From: Aquimarina sediminis
GTDB taxonomy: Bacteria; Bacteroidota; Bacteroidia; Flavobacteriales; Flavobacteriaceae
Length of the DNA stretch: 64,000 bases
NCBI RefSeq assembly: GCF_002895435.1
Contig: NZ_POYJ01000001.1
Span: 558,001-622,000 of the forward strand
Direction: 5' to 3'
The notes beneath the pieces were generated by a model. It did not search any database. It saw nothing but the letters and a program-made list of their open reading frames with translations, and was not told where the DNA came from. The position numbers and the translations under genes are program-made. Below are positions 34,415 to 43,138 of this stretch, in pieces (the first letter of the stretch is position 1; each line of letters opens with the position of its first letter).

Positions 34415-36319
34415 CTAATCAGTAACTGCTAATTCGTAGTATGGGAGTTCTATACAAACAATAGTACCAATCCCATAATTAGAATCTATTTTAATACTCC
34501 CATTATTATTGGATATTCTTTGTTTTATACTTCGTAACCCAACCCCTAGGTTACTCTTTTTAACATCAAAGCCTACTCCATTATCTTCAATTATCATATT
34601 TACCTGGTTACTCTTCTCGTAAATTGTAATATTAATCGAAATTTCTGTAGCAGTGGCATGCTTATTTATATTGGTAATTAATTCTTGTATGATCCTATAG
34701 ATTGTTAGTTGTAAACTTTCGGGAATATTATTCAATTCTTTTTCTGGATGAATGTAACATTTAACTTCTACATCTTTACGTACTGAAAACCCTATAAGAT
34801 CCTTTACTAAATCTGTAAAATAGAGGTGATGAATATTTCTGGGCATTAAATCATGAGATATTGAGCGAATTTCATCATAAGTTTGATTTATACTGGTAAT
34901 TACACAGTCTAATTCAGATGGTAACCTATCCTTTACCCTTTCTAGTCTCATTTTGATAGCTGCCAAATTTCCTCCTATACCATCATGAAGATCTTTTGAA
35001 ATTCGTTCTCGCTCTTTATTCTGACCATCAACAGAAGCCTTTATTTTTTGTAATTTATGAGCATCTAATAGATTATTAATCTTTTCTTCATTTAAATCTT
35101 CCTGATGTATAAACCGTAGTTTTTGTGTTTTTAGGCGCTGTCTGTACAAAAATAGTATTGCTCCTAACAACAAAGCCAATAAAACTGCTATTACTATATA
35201 TACTCTTTGCATAAACATTGTTTCTTTTTGGCGAGCAATTTGGAACTCCTTCTTAGAGGTCTCATACTTTGTTTCTATTTCAAATATTTTTTTATTCTGC
35301 TCAGTTTTGTATAAACTATCGATAGCATTTCTATATTTACGAGCATATTTTCTAACATTTTTCATATCAGATTGCCGTGCATATATGAACATCATATTGT
35401 TTGCTACCGTAGAAAGCGTTTGATAATTCCCTGTATTCTTTGCTAATTCTTCAGATTCTTTTAAATAAACTAGTTCTTTCTCATAATCTTTTTCCTTGTG
35501 AAATATTACAGATAAATTGGCGAGTACCATACTGTATAAATTTAGATATCCTGATGATTTAGAAATACTTTTTGCTTCAATCAAATATCCTTTTGCCTTT
35601 TCGTACTTTTTTAATTGATAATGTAACGCTCCCAAATTAATCAGCATACTACAGGTATTATAATTGTCTTTTTGTAATCTATAAATTTTGAGGCTCCTCA
35701 AAAGGTTTGCTTTTCCATCCTTGTAATTTTTATTACTGTATTGAAGCAAACCTAAAGAGTTATATGCCGCGGCAAGCAAATCATCTGATTCTGCTTCTTC
35801 TATAATTACCCTTAAATAATGCTCTGCTTTATCAAAAGCACCTAACTCTCTATGTACTTCTGATAACTTATAATATAATTTATGCTTATGTTTCTGGTCT
35901 GGATTATTTTCTACTTGTTGCAAAGCTTCAAAAATAAGATTAACAACTTTTTCCTGATTACCACGAATACTATTTAACTGGCTCATACGTATAACCGAGA
36001 AAGCAAATAATGTATCACTATCTACAGTTCTACTTAAATCAAGTGCTTTATCATAAAATACTACAGCAGAGTCAGATTTTGTTAGATTTTCATATGCAGT
36101 AGCCAATTTCACATAACTGCTAACCAAGTAGGTATTATTTTTATTCTTTAAACTATACTTTACCATCTCTCTGGCGTGAATTAATGCCTTATCTGATGAC
36201 ATATTCTCTAAACTGTCAAATTGCCTTTCTAAATTGTTAAAATGGCTATGTTGGCTATAAAAAGAAGAAGTAAAAAGGAAAAAAAATAGTACAATATTAA
36301 ATCTATGAATACAATCCAT
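34415..36319 (-). CDS. TPR sensor histidine kinase (NarL-partner type)
   Basis: Of 634 residues, the first 22 are a signal peptide (FNIVLFFFLFTSSFYS), about 45-330 are TPR repeats (YNSLGLLQYSNKNYKDGKAN, LINLGALHYQLKKYEKAKGY), 373-392 is a membrane helix, and a coiled coil leads to the HisKA_3 box RERISKDLHDGIGGNL with phosphoacceptor His445. The HATPase ends with EDNGVGFD and GLRSIKQRI. Such kinases pair with LuxR-type response regulators, but none is adjacent. A paralogue of the same layout lies at 44242-46989. The signal is presumably sensed by the periplasmic TPRs. Confidence 0.93.
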   Translation of the reverse strand: MDCIHRFNIVLFFFLFTSSFYSQHSHFNNLERQFDSLENMSSDKALIHAREMVKYSLKNKNNTYLVSSYVKLATAYENLTKSDSAVVFYDKALDLSRTVDSDTLFAFSVIRMSQLNSIRGNQEKVVNLIFEALQQVENNPDQKHKHKLYYKLSEVHRELGAFDKAEHYLRVIIEEAESDDLLAAAYNSLGLLQYSNKNYKDGKANLLRSLKIYRLQKDNYNTCSMLINLGALHYQLKKYEKAKGYLIEAKSISKSSGYLNLYSMVLANLSVIFHKEKDYEKELVYLKESEELAKNTGNYQTLSTVANNMMFIYARQSDMKNVRKYARKYRNAIDSLYKTEQNKKIFEIETKYETSKKEFQIARQKETMFMQRVYIVIAVLLALLLGAILFLYRQRLKTQKLRFIHQEDLNEEKINNLLDAHKLQKIKASVDGQNKERERISKDLHDGIGGNLAAIKMRLERVKDRLPSELDCVITSINQTYDEIRSISHDLMPRNIHHLYFTDLVKDLIGFSVRKDVEVKCYIHPEKELNNIPESLQLTIYRIIQELITNINKHATATEISINITIYEKSNQVNMIIEDNGVGFDVKKSNLGVGLRSIKQRISNNNGSIKIDSNYGIGTIVCIELPYYELAVTD

Positions 36320-36512
36320 TATTCTAATTGGGGTTGGGTTAGGTTTATTTACGATATTATTCGTTTAATCAACAAATACTAAGAATAACGCATCTAATAT
36401 ACTTAATAGACTAATAAATTGCTATTTGGAAATATTTTTTTTGGAGCAAACACTCTCAATTTCAATATTTAGGAATAAGGAATTAAAAATTAGTTTATAA
36501 AAATCAAAAAAA

Positions 36513-36543
36513 AGACCCTACCATATTACAATTGGTAAGGTCT
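36513..36543 (-). terminator. Intrinsic terminator after the GNAT gene
   Basis: agacc-c-tacca and tggta-a-ggtct pair over ten positions with one mismatch and a 9-base loop. On the minus strand the stem is followed by a run of eight T. It lies 60 bases past the GNAT stop codon. Confidence 0.7.
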
Positions 36544-36602
36544 CTGTGTTCAATTTTGCACCCAAATTATAGGTCTGCATTGATGGTATACCTTGTATTA
36601 TA

Positions 36603-37127
36603 TTAAAACAACCTCTTTTTCATTGCCCAAAATTCAAATGTTTCGTCGCCGATACTAAAATTATGTTCTCCAGCTACGTCATATCCTTTCTTTTTATAAA
36701 AAGAAACAGCTTGCTTTTTCATTTTCAGATTTGATAGCCATATATAATTATACCCGCTTTCAATAACAGATTTTAAAATACGTTCATGCAACTGGCTACC
36801 AATGCCCCTCGCTTCATATCCTTGGGATAAGTATATTCGTTGTAATTTACATACATTCTGATCTTCAATAAACTCTGATGACGAATCTATTTTCAACTTA
36901 GCATATCCTATCAGGTCATAACTCTTTTCATCAGCTACAACCCAATATTTGTTTTCTGATTTTGACAAACTATTTTTAATTTTATTGATTGAAAAAGCAG
37001 AATCTAAGTAAGTCATTAGATTTGTTTTATTATTAAAAAACTCTCCATACGCTTCATCAAAAGTTTTTCTTCCCAAACAAGAAATTTGTTCCGTATCTTC
37101 AATATTTGCTCTTCTAATGGTTATCAT
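36603..37127 (-). CDS. GNAT family acetyltransferase
   Basis: A 174-residue single GNAT domain: ITIRRANIEDTEQISCLGRKTF at the start, LQRIYLSQGYEARGIGSQLHERIL as the acetyl-CoA-binding motif A, and AVSFYKKKGYDVAGEHNFSIGDE at the end. The HNFSIGDE ending resembles the PaiA-type polyamine or small-molecule acetyltransferase branch. The substrate cannot be named. It is the last gene of a tight run (3 bases after DUF1272) that diverges from the MocR regulator. Confidence 0.9.
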   Translation of the reverse strand: MITIRRANIEDTEQISCLGRKTFDEAYGEFFNNKTNLMTYLDSAFSINKIKNSLSKSENKYWVVADEKSYDLIGYAKLKIDSSSEFIEDQNVCKLQRIYLSQGYEARGIGSQLHERILKSVIESGYNYIWLSNLKMKKQAVSFYKKKGYDVAGEHNFSIGDETFEFWAMKKRLF

Positions 37128-37129
37128 AA

Positions 37130-37435
37130 TTATCTTTTTCTGGGGTCTATTTTTTTTAAAAATTCTAGTACTTCTTGAAATGTACCCTTATCAATTGGTT
37201 TATGTACTACTCTGGTACCTACAGGGTATTTCTCTACACAATTACCTGTTAAGCAATTTACAGGTCTAGTTGGTCTTTTTTCAAATCCACCTCCACAATT
37301 AGGACAAACATTGTGTAAAATAGTCTCGACACAAGTAGTGCAGAATGTGCATTCAAAAGTACATACCATTGCTTCATCACTATCATTAGGCAAAGCTTTA
37401 TTACAATTCTCGCAAGTTGGTCTCATTTCTAGCAT
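37130..37435 (-). CDS. DUF1272 cysteine-rich zinc-binding protein
   Basis: The 101-residue protein opens with MLEMRPTCENCNKALPND, the DUF1272 signature, and has CX2C pairs (CENC, CTFCTTC, CPNC) suitable for binding zinc, plus GFEKRPTRP. Function is unknown for the family. It lies between the split-barrel gene (14 bases) and the GNAT gene (3 bases), so it is part of the MocR-linked operon. Confidence 0.9.
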   Translation of the reverse strand: MLEMRPTCENCNKALPNDSDEAMVCTFECTFCTTCVETILHNVCPNCGGGFEKRPTRPVNCLTGNCVEKYPVGTRVVHKPIDKGTFQEVLEFLKKIDPRKR

Positions 37436-37449
37436 AATACTATTCTTTT

Positions 37450-37896
37450 CTATGGTTTATATTGTAGTACTGCATTTTGTATTTGTTCTTCTTCAGTAGT
37501 CTCTGGATACAAAATATACTTTGGTGCTATAATCGGTTTTACTTCTTCAATAGTAATACTTGTAATCGTATGAAAAGGAAACTTCCCTTTTGTAATATCC
37601 AATAGTGGTTTTTCTAATAATCTAAAACTCGAATCTTTTTTTGTAATTATAGCAGCCTTTCCTTTTAACTGAAACCCTTTTTGAATAAAAACATCAATAA
37701 AACTAACACAAACATTATCATTTACTTTGATATTTTTTACCGTTTGAGGGGAAGCAATATTAGCTATAATAATTTCATTTTTATAGTATGTAAAAGCTTC
37801 TTTTGGAGATACATTTGGTATATTATTTATTGATGATGTTGCTAACCAACACAAAACGCTACTATCTACATATCTTTTTATTTCATCAGTAAGCAT
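37450..37896 (-). CDS. PNPOx-like FMN-binding split-barrel protein
   Basis: A 148-residue protein with the pyridoxamine 5-phosphate oxidase-like barrel: VDSSVLCWLATSSINNIPNVSPKEA, IIIANIASPQTVKNIKVNDNVCVSF, GFQLKGKAAII. It is short and lacks the C-terminal part of true PdxH, so it is more likely a flavin- or haem-binding relative. It follows the second split-barrel gene by 7 bases, and both diverge from the MocR gene. Confidence 0.85.
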   Translation of the reverse strand: MLTDEIKRYVDSSVLCWLATSSINNIPNVSPKEAFTYYKNEIIIANIASPQTVKNIKVNDNVCVSFIDVFIQKGFQLKGKAAIITKKDSSFRLLEKPLLDITKGKFPFHTITSITIEEVKPIIAPKYILYPETTEEEQIQNAVLQYKP

Positions 37897-37903
37897 ATCT
37901 ACG

Positions 37904-38566
37904 TCATTTGTTGTTTGCCTTTACATAATCCAATACAGCCTTTGGCACATCAATATCGCTTTGTAAATCTTTATCAGAAACTGCATCATAGGCTACTTGC
38001 TTAATAGGTACAACTCCTGCCCATATTGAACTATTATAATCTCCAGGCTCATCCACTACTCCCTCTACCCTAACTTTGGCTGAGGCAGTTTCTATACTGA
38101 TTTCAAGTACTAAAGTGGCATTAAATTCTTTTTTATTTGGTTGCCTAACATTATCCCAGTGCCCAGGAATCATATGATTTAAAATACAAGCTAAGGCGTC
38201 CATCTTTTCCTTTGGATCTTCAACCTTCTTTACTACTCCAAACACATTTACGGATCTATAATTGGCAGAATGATGAAATGCGGATCGTGCTAACACCAAA
38301 CCATCAAGGTGAGTAACAGATAGACTTGCTTCACCAGTTTCTAACAAACCAAGCATCATACGGTTCTTTAGTGAGCCATGAATATATATTTTGTCTTCAA
38401 TTCTTCCATAAGCAGTAGGAATAACTATTGCCTGACCCTTATACACATAACCTACATGACATAAAAACGCATCATCTAGTATCTCATGTATAGTACTAGT
38501 ATCATATGTAGCTCTTTTTGGACCTCTAACTACTTTATTTAATTCTGATATTGAATATTCTCCCAT
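37904..38566 (-). CDS. NimA/PNPOx-like FMN-binding protein
   Basis: This 220-residue protein belongs to the Nim-like branch of FMN-binding split barrels (KRATYDTSTIHEILDDAFLCHVGYVYKG, RIEDKIYIHGSLKNRMM, SAFHHSANYRSVNVFGVV, WDNVRQPNKKEFNATLVLEI). Relatives bind flavin and reduce nitroimidazoles or handle vitamin B6 vitamers. It is first in the operon divergent from a MocR-type, PLP-sensing regulator, which hints at a B6 or amine role. That link is inference. Confidence 0.88.
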   Translation of the reverse strand: MGEYSISELNKVVRGPKRATYDTSTIHEILDDAFLCHVGYVYKGQAIVIPTAYGRIEDKIYIHGSLKNRMMLGLLETGEASLSVTHLDGLVLARSAFHHSANYRSVNVFGVVKKVEDPKEKMDALACILNHMIPGHWDNVRQPNKKEFNATLVLEISIETASAKVRVEGVVDEPGDYNSSIWAGVVPIKQVAYDAVSDKDLQSDIDVPKAVLDYVKANNK

Positions 38567-38618
38567 AAAAATTTTATTTAGTACTCAAAAATATTAGTTT
38601 TATGGTGGGTTATACCAA

Positions 38619-38648
38619 TCCAGTTTACAAATACTTAATAGTCCAGTT
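38619..38648. promoter_or_regulatory. Direct repeat, candidate MocR binding site
   Basis: tccagtt occurs at 38619-38625 and again at 38642-38648, 23 bases apart, about two helix turns, in the 82-base spacer between the divergent genes. MocR regulators usually bind direct repeats, and some known boxes begin CTGGA, the complement seen here. ATACCA, resembling the GabR box, precedes the first copy. The second copy touches the MocR start codon. Confidence 0.45.
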
Positions 38649-40154
38649 ATGTTTCCATTTAAAAATAACATTAATCTTATACGAGACAGTAATCGTAATT
38701 TATACTTACAATTGTGTGATCAGGTTATTGGTTATATTAAATCGGGAAAACTACCTCCTTCTACTAAATTACCAGGTTCACGCAAGTTAGCAGAAGATTT
38801 ATGTATTCATCGCAAAACAGTTATAGCTGCATACGAAGAGCTTATCTCGCAAGGCTGGATAGAAACTATTCCTGCTAGAGGAACTTTTGTTACAGGATCA
38901 TTACCTATCATTAATCCTGAATATTTTGATACATCTAATTCACAAATTTCTTCAAAAGAAAAAAGTGGTTTTCCGTTTTTAACCCGTTTGCATCTTCAAC
39001 GTAACTCTAGCAGTACAGCACAATCCAAAATTCTTAGAATTGATGACGGATCGCCCGATCATCGATTAGCTCCTATTGAGGAGATTGCCAAAATATACCG
39101 AAATATTACTAAAAAAAGTCATCATGATGATTTGTTAACATATGGTTCTACGCACGGAAACTTAGCGCTAAGAAAATCACTGGTAAGCTACCTAAATCAA
39201 ACACGAGGACTCCATATAACAGTAGATAATATTATGATTACTCGCGGAAGTCAAATGGGAATTTATCTCGCTAGTAAGCTATTACTTTCTCCAAAAAGTA
39301 AAATTGTTGTGGGTACTACAAATTATATGACTGCTGATAATACTTTTAAAGAAGCAGGAGGGCAAATTGAACAAATCCCTGTAGATAATCAAGGGCTAGA
39401 TATTAGTGCTCTAGAAAAACTTTGCCTAACCAAAAAAATAACTGCAGTATACGTTACTTCGCACCACCACCACCCCACTACAGTAACCTTATCCGCTAAA
39501 AGGCGTATGAATTTATTAAGATTGGCTCAACAATACAATTTTGCAATTATTGAAGATGACTATGACTACGATTTTCATTATAGTAATGCTCCTATTTTAC
39601 CTTTAGCCAGCAATGATAAGAGAGGTAATGTTATATACATTGGTGGTTTCACCAAAATTATTGCGCCTTCGATACGAATCGGATATTTAATTGCTCCCAA
39701 AGATTTTATAGATGAAGCAGCATCACTAAGACGAATCATAGATAGACAAGGTGATACTTTGTTAGAACAAACTCTTGCCCAAATGATCAATACAGGAGAC
39801 GTGCTGAGACATTGTAACAAAGTATTAAAAATTTATAAAAACCGAAGAGATTTGTTTTGTTCTTTACTAAAAAGCAAGCTTAATGAATATTTTGATTTTG
39901 AAATACCAAAAGGCGGAATGGCAGTTTGGGTAAAACTACATAAAGCATATACTTGGGAAGAAATACATGCAGAAGCAGAAAAATTCGACATAGAACTTAA
40001 TTCTGATTGGCGTCGTTATGACAATGATAATTCAGGTCATAACGGTATTAGAATGGGGTTTGCTTCTTTGAATGAAGAAGAAATTTATAACCTAATTGAT
40101 ATCTTAACCATTATATTTAATACTATTCAAAAAAACAGGAAACCAATACTATAG
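38649..40154 (+). CDS. MocR/PdxR-type regulator (GntR HTH - aminotransferase fold)
   Basis: The 501-residue protein has a GntR winged helix (LYLQLCDQVIGYIKSGKLPP, LAEDLCIHRKTVIAAYEELI, GWIETIPARGTFV, about 15-85) and an aminotransferase class I fold from about residue 135. PLP-site residues are visible in AIIEDDYDYDFHY and in YIGGFTKIIAPSIRIGYL, where the Lys would bind PLP. MocR proteins sense PLP or amino compounds. It diverges from FMN split-barrel genes it probably controls. Confidence 0.95.
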   Translation: MFPFKNNINLIRDSNRNLYLQLCDQVIGYIKSGKLPPSTKLPGSRKLAEDLCIHRKTVIAAYEELISQGWIETIPARGTFVTGSLPIINPEYFDTSNSQISSKEKSGFPFLTRLHLQRNSSSTAQSKILRIDDGSPDHRLAPIEEIAKIYRNITKKSHHDDLLTYGSTHGNLALRKSLVSYLNQTRGLHITVDNIMITRGSQMGIYLASKLLLSPKSKIVVGTTNYMTADNTFKEAGGQIEQIPVDNQGLDISALEKLCLTKKITAVYVTSHHHHPTTVTLSAKRRMNLLRLAQQYNFAIIEDDYDYDFHYSNAPILPLASNDKRGNVIYIGGFTKIIAPSIRIGYLIAPKDFIDEAASLRRIIDRQGDTLLEQTLAQMINTGDVLRHCNKVLKIYKNRRDLFCSLLKSKLNEYFDFEIPKGGMAVWVKLHKAYTWEEIHAEAEKFDIELNSDWRRYDNDNSGHNGIRMGFASLNEEEIYNLIDILTIIFNTIQKNRKPIL

Positions 40155-40164
40155 TGGCAGTACT

Positions 40165-40545
40165 CTAGTTTACTTCCTTTTTCGGTAATAATTTCTCCAA
40201 CCAAAGTAGTATAATAAATCCTAAAGTATAAGAAAGTATATCCAACCACGCAAAGGAACTTCCTAATACAATCTTTGCTAGTTTACAATGTTCTAACCCC
40301 AAAAGCTTAACAAACTCAAAATACTGTAAAACTTCTATTATATACGAGAATAACAAAGTGCCAATAGCAATTCTTAATGGGTTAATATTCAAAAAACTTC
40401 GGAAAAAACAATATATAAGTAAAACAACAATTGTATCTCCCAGATATGGACGAATAATCCTATCGTTTACAAAAAGAGCTATCAGAACTTCTATAAAAAA
40501 AATAAGGATTGTTAAAGCAAAATACTTTTTTTGAAACTTAAACAT
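40165..40545 (-). CDS. DUF2809 membrane protein
   Basis: The 126-residue protein has four hydrophobic helices (FALTILIFFIEVLIALFV, DTIVVLLIYCFFRSFL, LRIAIGTLLFSYIIEVLQYF, LDILSYTLGFIILLWLEKLL) and the family phrases RPYLGDTIVVLLIY and SYIIEVLQ with the ending WLDILSYTLG, matching DUF2809. Function unknown. It converges with the MocR gene, with 10 bases between stops. Confidence 0.85.
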   Translation of the reverse strand: MFKFQKKYFALTILIFFIEVLIALFVNDRIIRPYLGDTIVVLLIYCFFRSFLNINPLRIAIGTLLFSYIIEVLQYFEFVKLLGLEHCKLAKIVLGSSFAWLDILSYTLGFIILLWLEKLLPKKEVN

Positions 40546-40733
40546 GTATAATAATAAGTATTACCACTTAACAATCACTTTTTAAAGTAAAACCTCAAAT
40601 AGTAGCTAAACATAGTAATAGCTGCGTGAAATGTAAGTGTATTAAATGACCATAAAAAACAATTGCAAGATACCCGAAAAAGTATATTCTTTTACACCCT
40701 ATTTTCAGTGAATAACAAACTCTAAAGAAGTAA

Positions 40734-41303
40734 TTACTCTATATCCAAATTGTATTTTATTAATAAGCCTGAAAGCCCTGATGAATAAAATTTAGCTTTT
40801 TTTAGCTGATTAACCTCTGGATCAATAGCATAGTTAATAGCAGTTCTAAAATCGACTTTTTCAGCAATAGTGTTTTCAAAAATAGCGCCATCCAAATTAC
40901 AATCCGAAAATATAGAACCAGTAAGATTACTTCGATAAAAATCAGTTTCTTTTAAACTACACCCTTTAAATCTTGTATTCTTCATCGTAAAACCGTAAAA
41001 AGATACATAATCAAGATTACAGTTGTCAAACTCTGCTTCAAACAAAAAATCATTACATGATCCAAAATCTACTCCCAGCATTTTGCATTCAACAAAGATA
41101 ACTTCTTGAAACGAAGCTTCTTTTACTTTAACCGAATTAAAATTACACGTATCAAATTTACACTCCAAAAAAGTAACTACGGACATATCTGTACTAGAAA
41201 AATCACAGTTTATAAACGTACAATTATCATATTCTCTCGAAGGCAATTTTTGATTAGAGAAATTTTGGTTATCAAAGGTTTTATCAATTACAGGAATACT
41301 CAT
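40734..41303 (-). CDS. Pentapeptide-repeat protein (Qnr/MfpA-like)
   Basis: About 189 residues made mostly of A(D/N)LxX-type pentapeptides, for example NCTFINCDFSSTDMS, CKFDTCNFNSV, TRFKGCSLKETDFYRSNLTG. These build a right-handed quadrilateral beta-helix. The opening MSIPVIDKTF and the LPSREYDNC phrase resemble chromosomal Qnr-like proteins that can protect DNA gyrase; a quinolone role is not shown. I use the ATG at 41303, because the only longer start is a TTG at 41339 that overlaps the VOC gene. Confidence 0.88.
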   Translation of the reverse strand: MSIPVIDKTFDNQNFSNQKLPSREYDNCTFINCDFSSTDMSVVTFLECKFDTCNFNSVKVKEASFQEVIFVECKMLGVDFGSCNDFLFEAEFDNCNLDYVSFYGFTMKNTRFKGCSLKETDFYRSNLTGSIFSDCNLDGAIFENTIAEKVDFRTAINYAIDPEVNQLKKAKFYSSGLSGLLIKYNLDIE

Positions 41304-41323
41304 GCCCAAGTGTTTGTATACTA

Positions 41324-41701
41324 TTAATTTATTCTCCAAGGTGGATTTTTTCTATTATCCCCAGCATAATATAATATTATTTGATTCCCGTCAGGATCTT
41401 TAAGCCTTGCTTCTCTCCATAGGTATCTTTGATCAGTTGGTAATTGTTCAAATTGTATTCCATTAGCTATAAGACGCTTTACCTCTGTATCCAGTTTTTC
41501 TGTTTCAAAATATACACATACCCCTTCTCCTCTAGGCAACTCTTCTACCTGATGAATAGAAAAAGTACTATCACCTTCTTTACATTCGAAACGCGCATAA
41601 TGTGGTAATGCTTCAACGATAAGATGCAAACCTAGTTCTTTATAAAAAGAAATAGATTTCTGAATATCTATTGAAGGCACTGTGACTTGATTTAAATTCA
41701 T
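41324..41701 (-). CDS. VOC family (glyoxalase/bleomycin-resistance fold) protein
   Basis: A 125-residue protein with the two beta-alpha-beta-beta-beta halves of the VOC fold: VPSIDIQKSISFYKELGLHLIVE and LDTEVKRLIANGIQFEQLPTD ... LKDPDGNQIILYYAGDNRKNPPW. The DPDGNQI phrase is typical. Metal ligands and substrate cannot be settled. It precedes the pentapeptide gene by 20 bases. Confidence 0.88.
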   Translation of the reverse strand: MNLNQVTVPSIDIQKSISFYKELGLHLIVEALPHYARFECKEGDSTFSIHQVEELPRGEGVCVYFETEKLDTEVKRLIANGIQFEQLPTDQRYLWREARLKDPDGNQIILYYAGDNRKNPPWRIN

Positions 41702-41799
41702 CCTTCTATTTTTTGAATTTCTTTTCGTTTAACAGAACAACAATATAATCGAAAAAAGCTGGAATCAATATCGTGTCTTCCAGCTTTTAATTTATTAGG

Positions 41800-42972
41800 C
41801 TACAATCTCCTTCTTTTCTTTTCTTGAGAGAGTAAATTTAGCTCTCTACTAGTTTGCCCGGCAACCGATGTATTCTCTTCTGCTCTTCGAATCAAATACG
41901 GCATCACATCACGTACAGGACCAAAAGGTAGATACTTTGCTACATTATATCCTAATGCCGCTTGATTAAAACTAATATGATCACTCATACCATACAACTG
42001 ACCGAACCACACTCTGAAATCGTTCTTATCAATACCCAATTCTTTCATCCACTCCATTGCCTTATAACTACTCTCTTCGTTATGCGTTCCTATAAATACG
42101 GAGATATCATCTAGATTATTAAGAATATACCTCATTGTGGTGTCAAAATTCTGATCAGTATGCTCTTTATCCCTACATATAGGAGTTGGATATCCCTTTT
42201 CTTCAGCTCGTTCGTTTTCTTTTTCCATATAAGCACCACGAACAATCTTTACACCAATCTTAAAATCATGTGTCTTTGCTTCTTCATGTAATTTTTGCAA
42301 ATATTCTAAGCGGTCATGTCTATAAAGCTGTAATGTATTGTATACGATAGCTTTTTCTTTATTGTATTTTCGCATCATTTTAGACACCAACTCATCTGCA
42401 GCATCTTGCATCCAGCTTTCTTCTCCATCAATTAACAATGCAACATTGCAATCATATGCTTTTCTGCATACCATATCAAAACGTTCTTCAATACGTTGCC
42501 ATTCTTTTTCTTCTTCTGCTGTTAATACTGTTCCTTCAGTCTTCTTTTGCCAAATCAAAAAACGGCCAAATCCTGTTGGCTTGAACACACCAAATGGCAT
42601 AGCATCTTTTTCATCTGCAAACTCAAGCAGTTTCAGGGTTTTATTTAATACAGCATCAAATTGTGCTTCTTCTTCTTTTCCTTCAACCGAATAGTCTAAT
42701 ACTGAACATACCTTTTTCTCATACATCTTGTCGACTACCGACAAGCAATCTTCTTCACTAACTCCACCACAAAAATGATCAAAAACTGTAGCTCTAATTA
42801 ATCCTTGAACAGGCAAATGTGCTTTTATAGCAAAATTTGTAACTGCCGTTCCTATTCTAACTAATGGTTCATTAGAAATCATTTTAAACAGAAAATAAGC
42901 TCTTTCCAATTCTGAATCGCTTTTTAGAGCAAATGCCGTCTCTGTATTGTCAAACAAGTTGTTTTGTTCCAT
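41800..42972 (-). CDS. Proline dehydrogenase
   Basis: The 390-residue monofunctional enzyme oxidises L-proline to pyrroline-5-carboxylate with FAD. It has the PRODH barrel: GVFKPTGFGRFLIWQKK, KIGVKIVRGAYMEKENERA, FIGTHNEES, VRVWFGQLYGMSD-like FRVWFGQLYGMSDHISFN and YLIRRAEENTSVAGQTSRE at the C-terminus. The ATG at 42972 is preferred over the in-frame TTG before it. No P5C dehydrogenase is adjacent. A -7 box lies at 43068-43075. Confidence 0.95.
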   Translation of the reverse strand: MEQNNLFDNTETAFALKSDSELERAYFLFKMISNEPLVRIGTAVTNFAIKAHLPVQGLIRATVFDHFCGGVSEEDCLSVVDKMYEKKVCSVLDYSVEGKEEEAQFDAVLNKTLKLLEFADEKDAMPFGVFKPTGFGRFLIWQKKTEGTVLTAEEEKEWQRIEERFDMVCRKAYDCNVALLIDGEESWMQDAADELVSKMMRKYNKEKAIVYNTLQLYRHDRLEYLQKLHEEAKTHDFKIGVKIVRGAYMEKENERAEEKGYPTPICRDKEHTDQNFDTTMRYILNNLDDISVFIGTHNEESSYKAMEWMKELGIDKNDFRVWFGQLYGMSDHISFNQAALGYNVAKYLPFGPVRDVMPYLIRRAEENTSVAGQTSRELNLLSQEKKRRRL

Positions 42973-43067
42973 CAAAAACTAATTTTAAGAATCTTCAATT
43001 TTGAAGACATTTATGTAAAAATATTACTATTTCTACATGAACATTAATATTTATTTTAAGATATCCG

Positions 43068-43075
43068 CAAATATA
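43068..43075 (-). promoter_or_regulatory. Candidate -7 element for proline dehydrogenase
   Basis: Reads TATATTTG on the minus strand, 95 bases before the ATG, in the spacer shared with the divergent aroB gene. No TTG is found at -33. Confidence 0.35.
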
Positions 43076-43138
43076 GAACTTGTAGGTTTATTTTGACATA
43101 AATTCTGCTTAATTTCGTCGCCAATAATTCTATACAAT

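Noticed and set aside
41324..41339. TTG start for the pentapeptide protein overlapping the VOC gene
   Set aside because: The ATG at 41303 gives the usual Qnr-like beginning and avoids the overlap.
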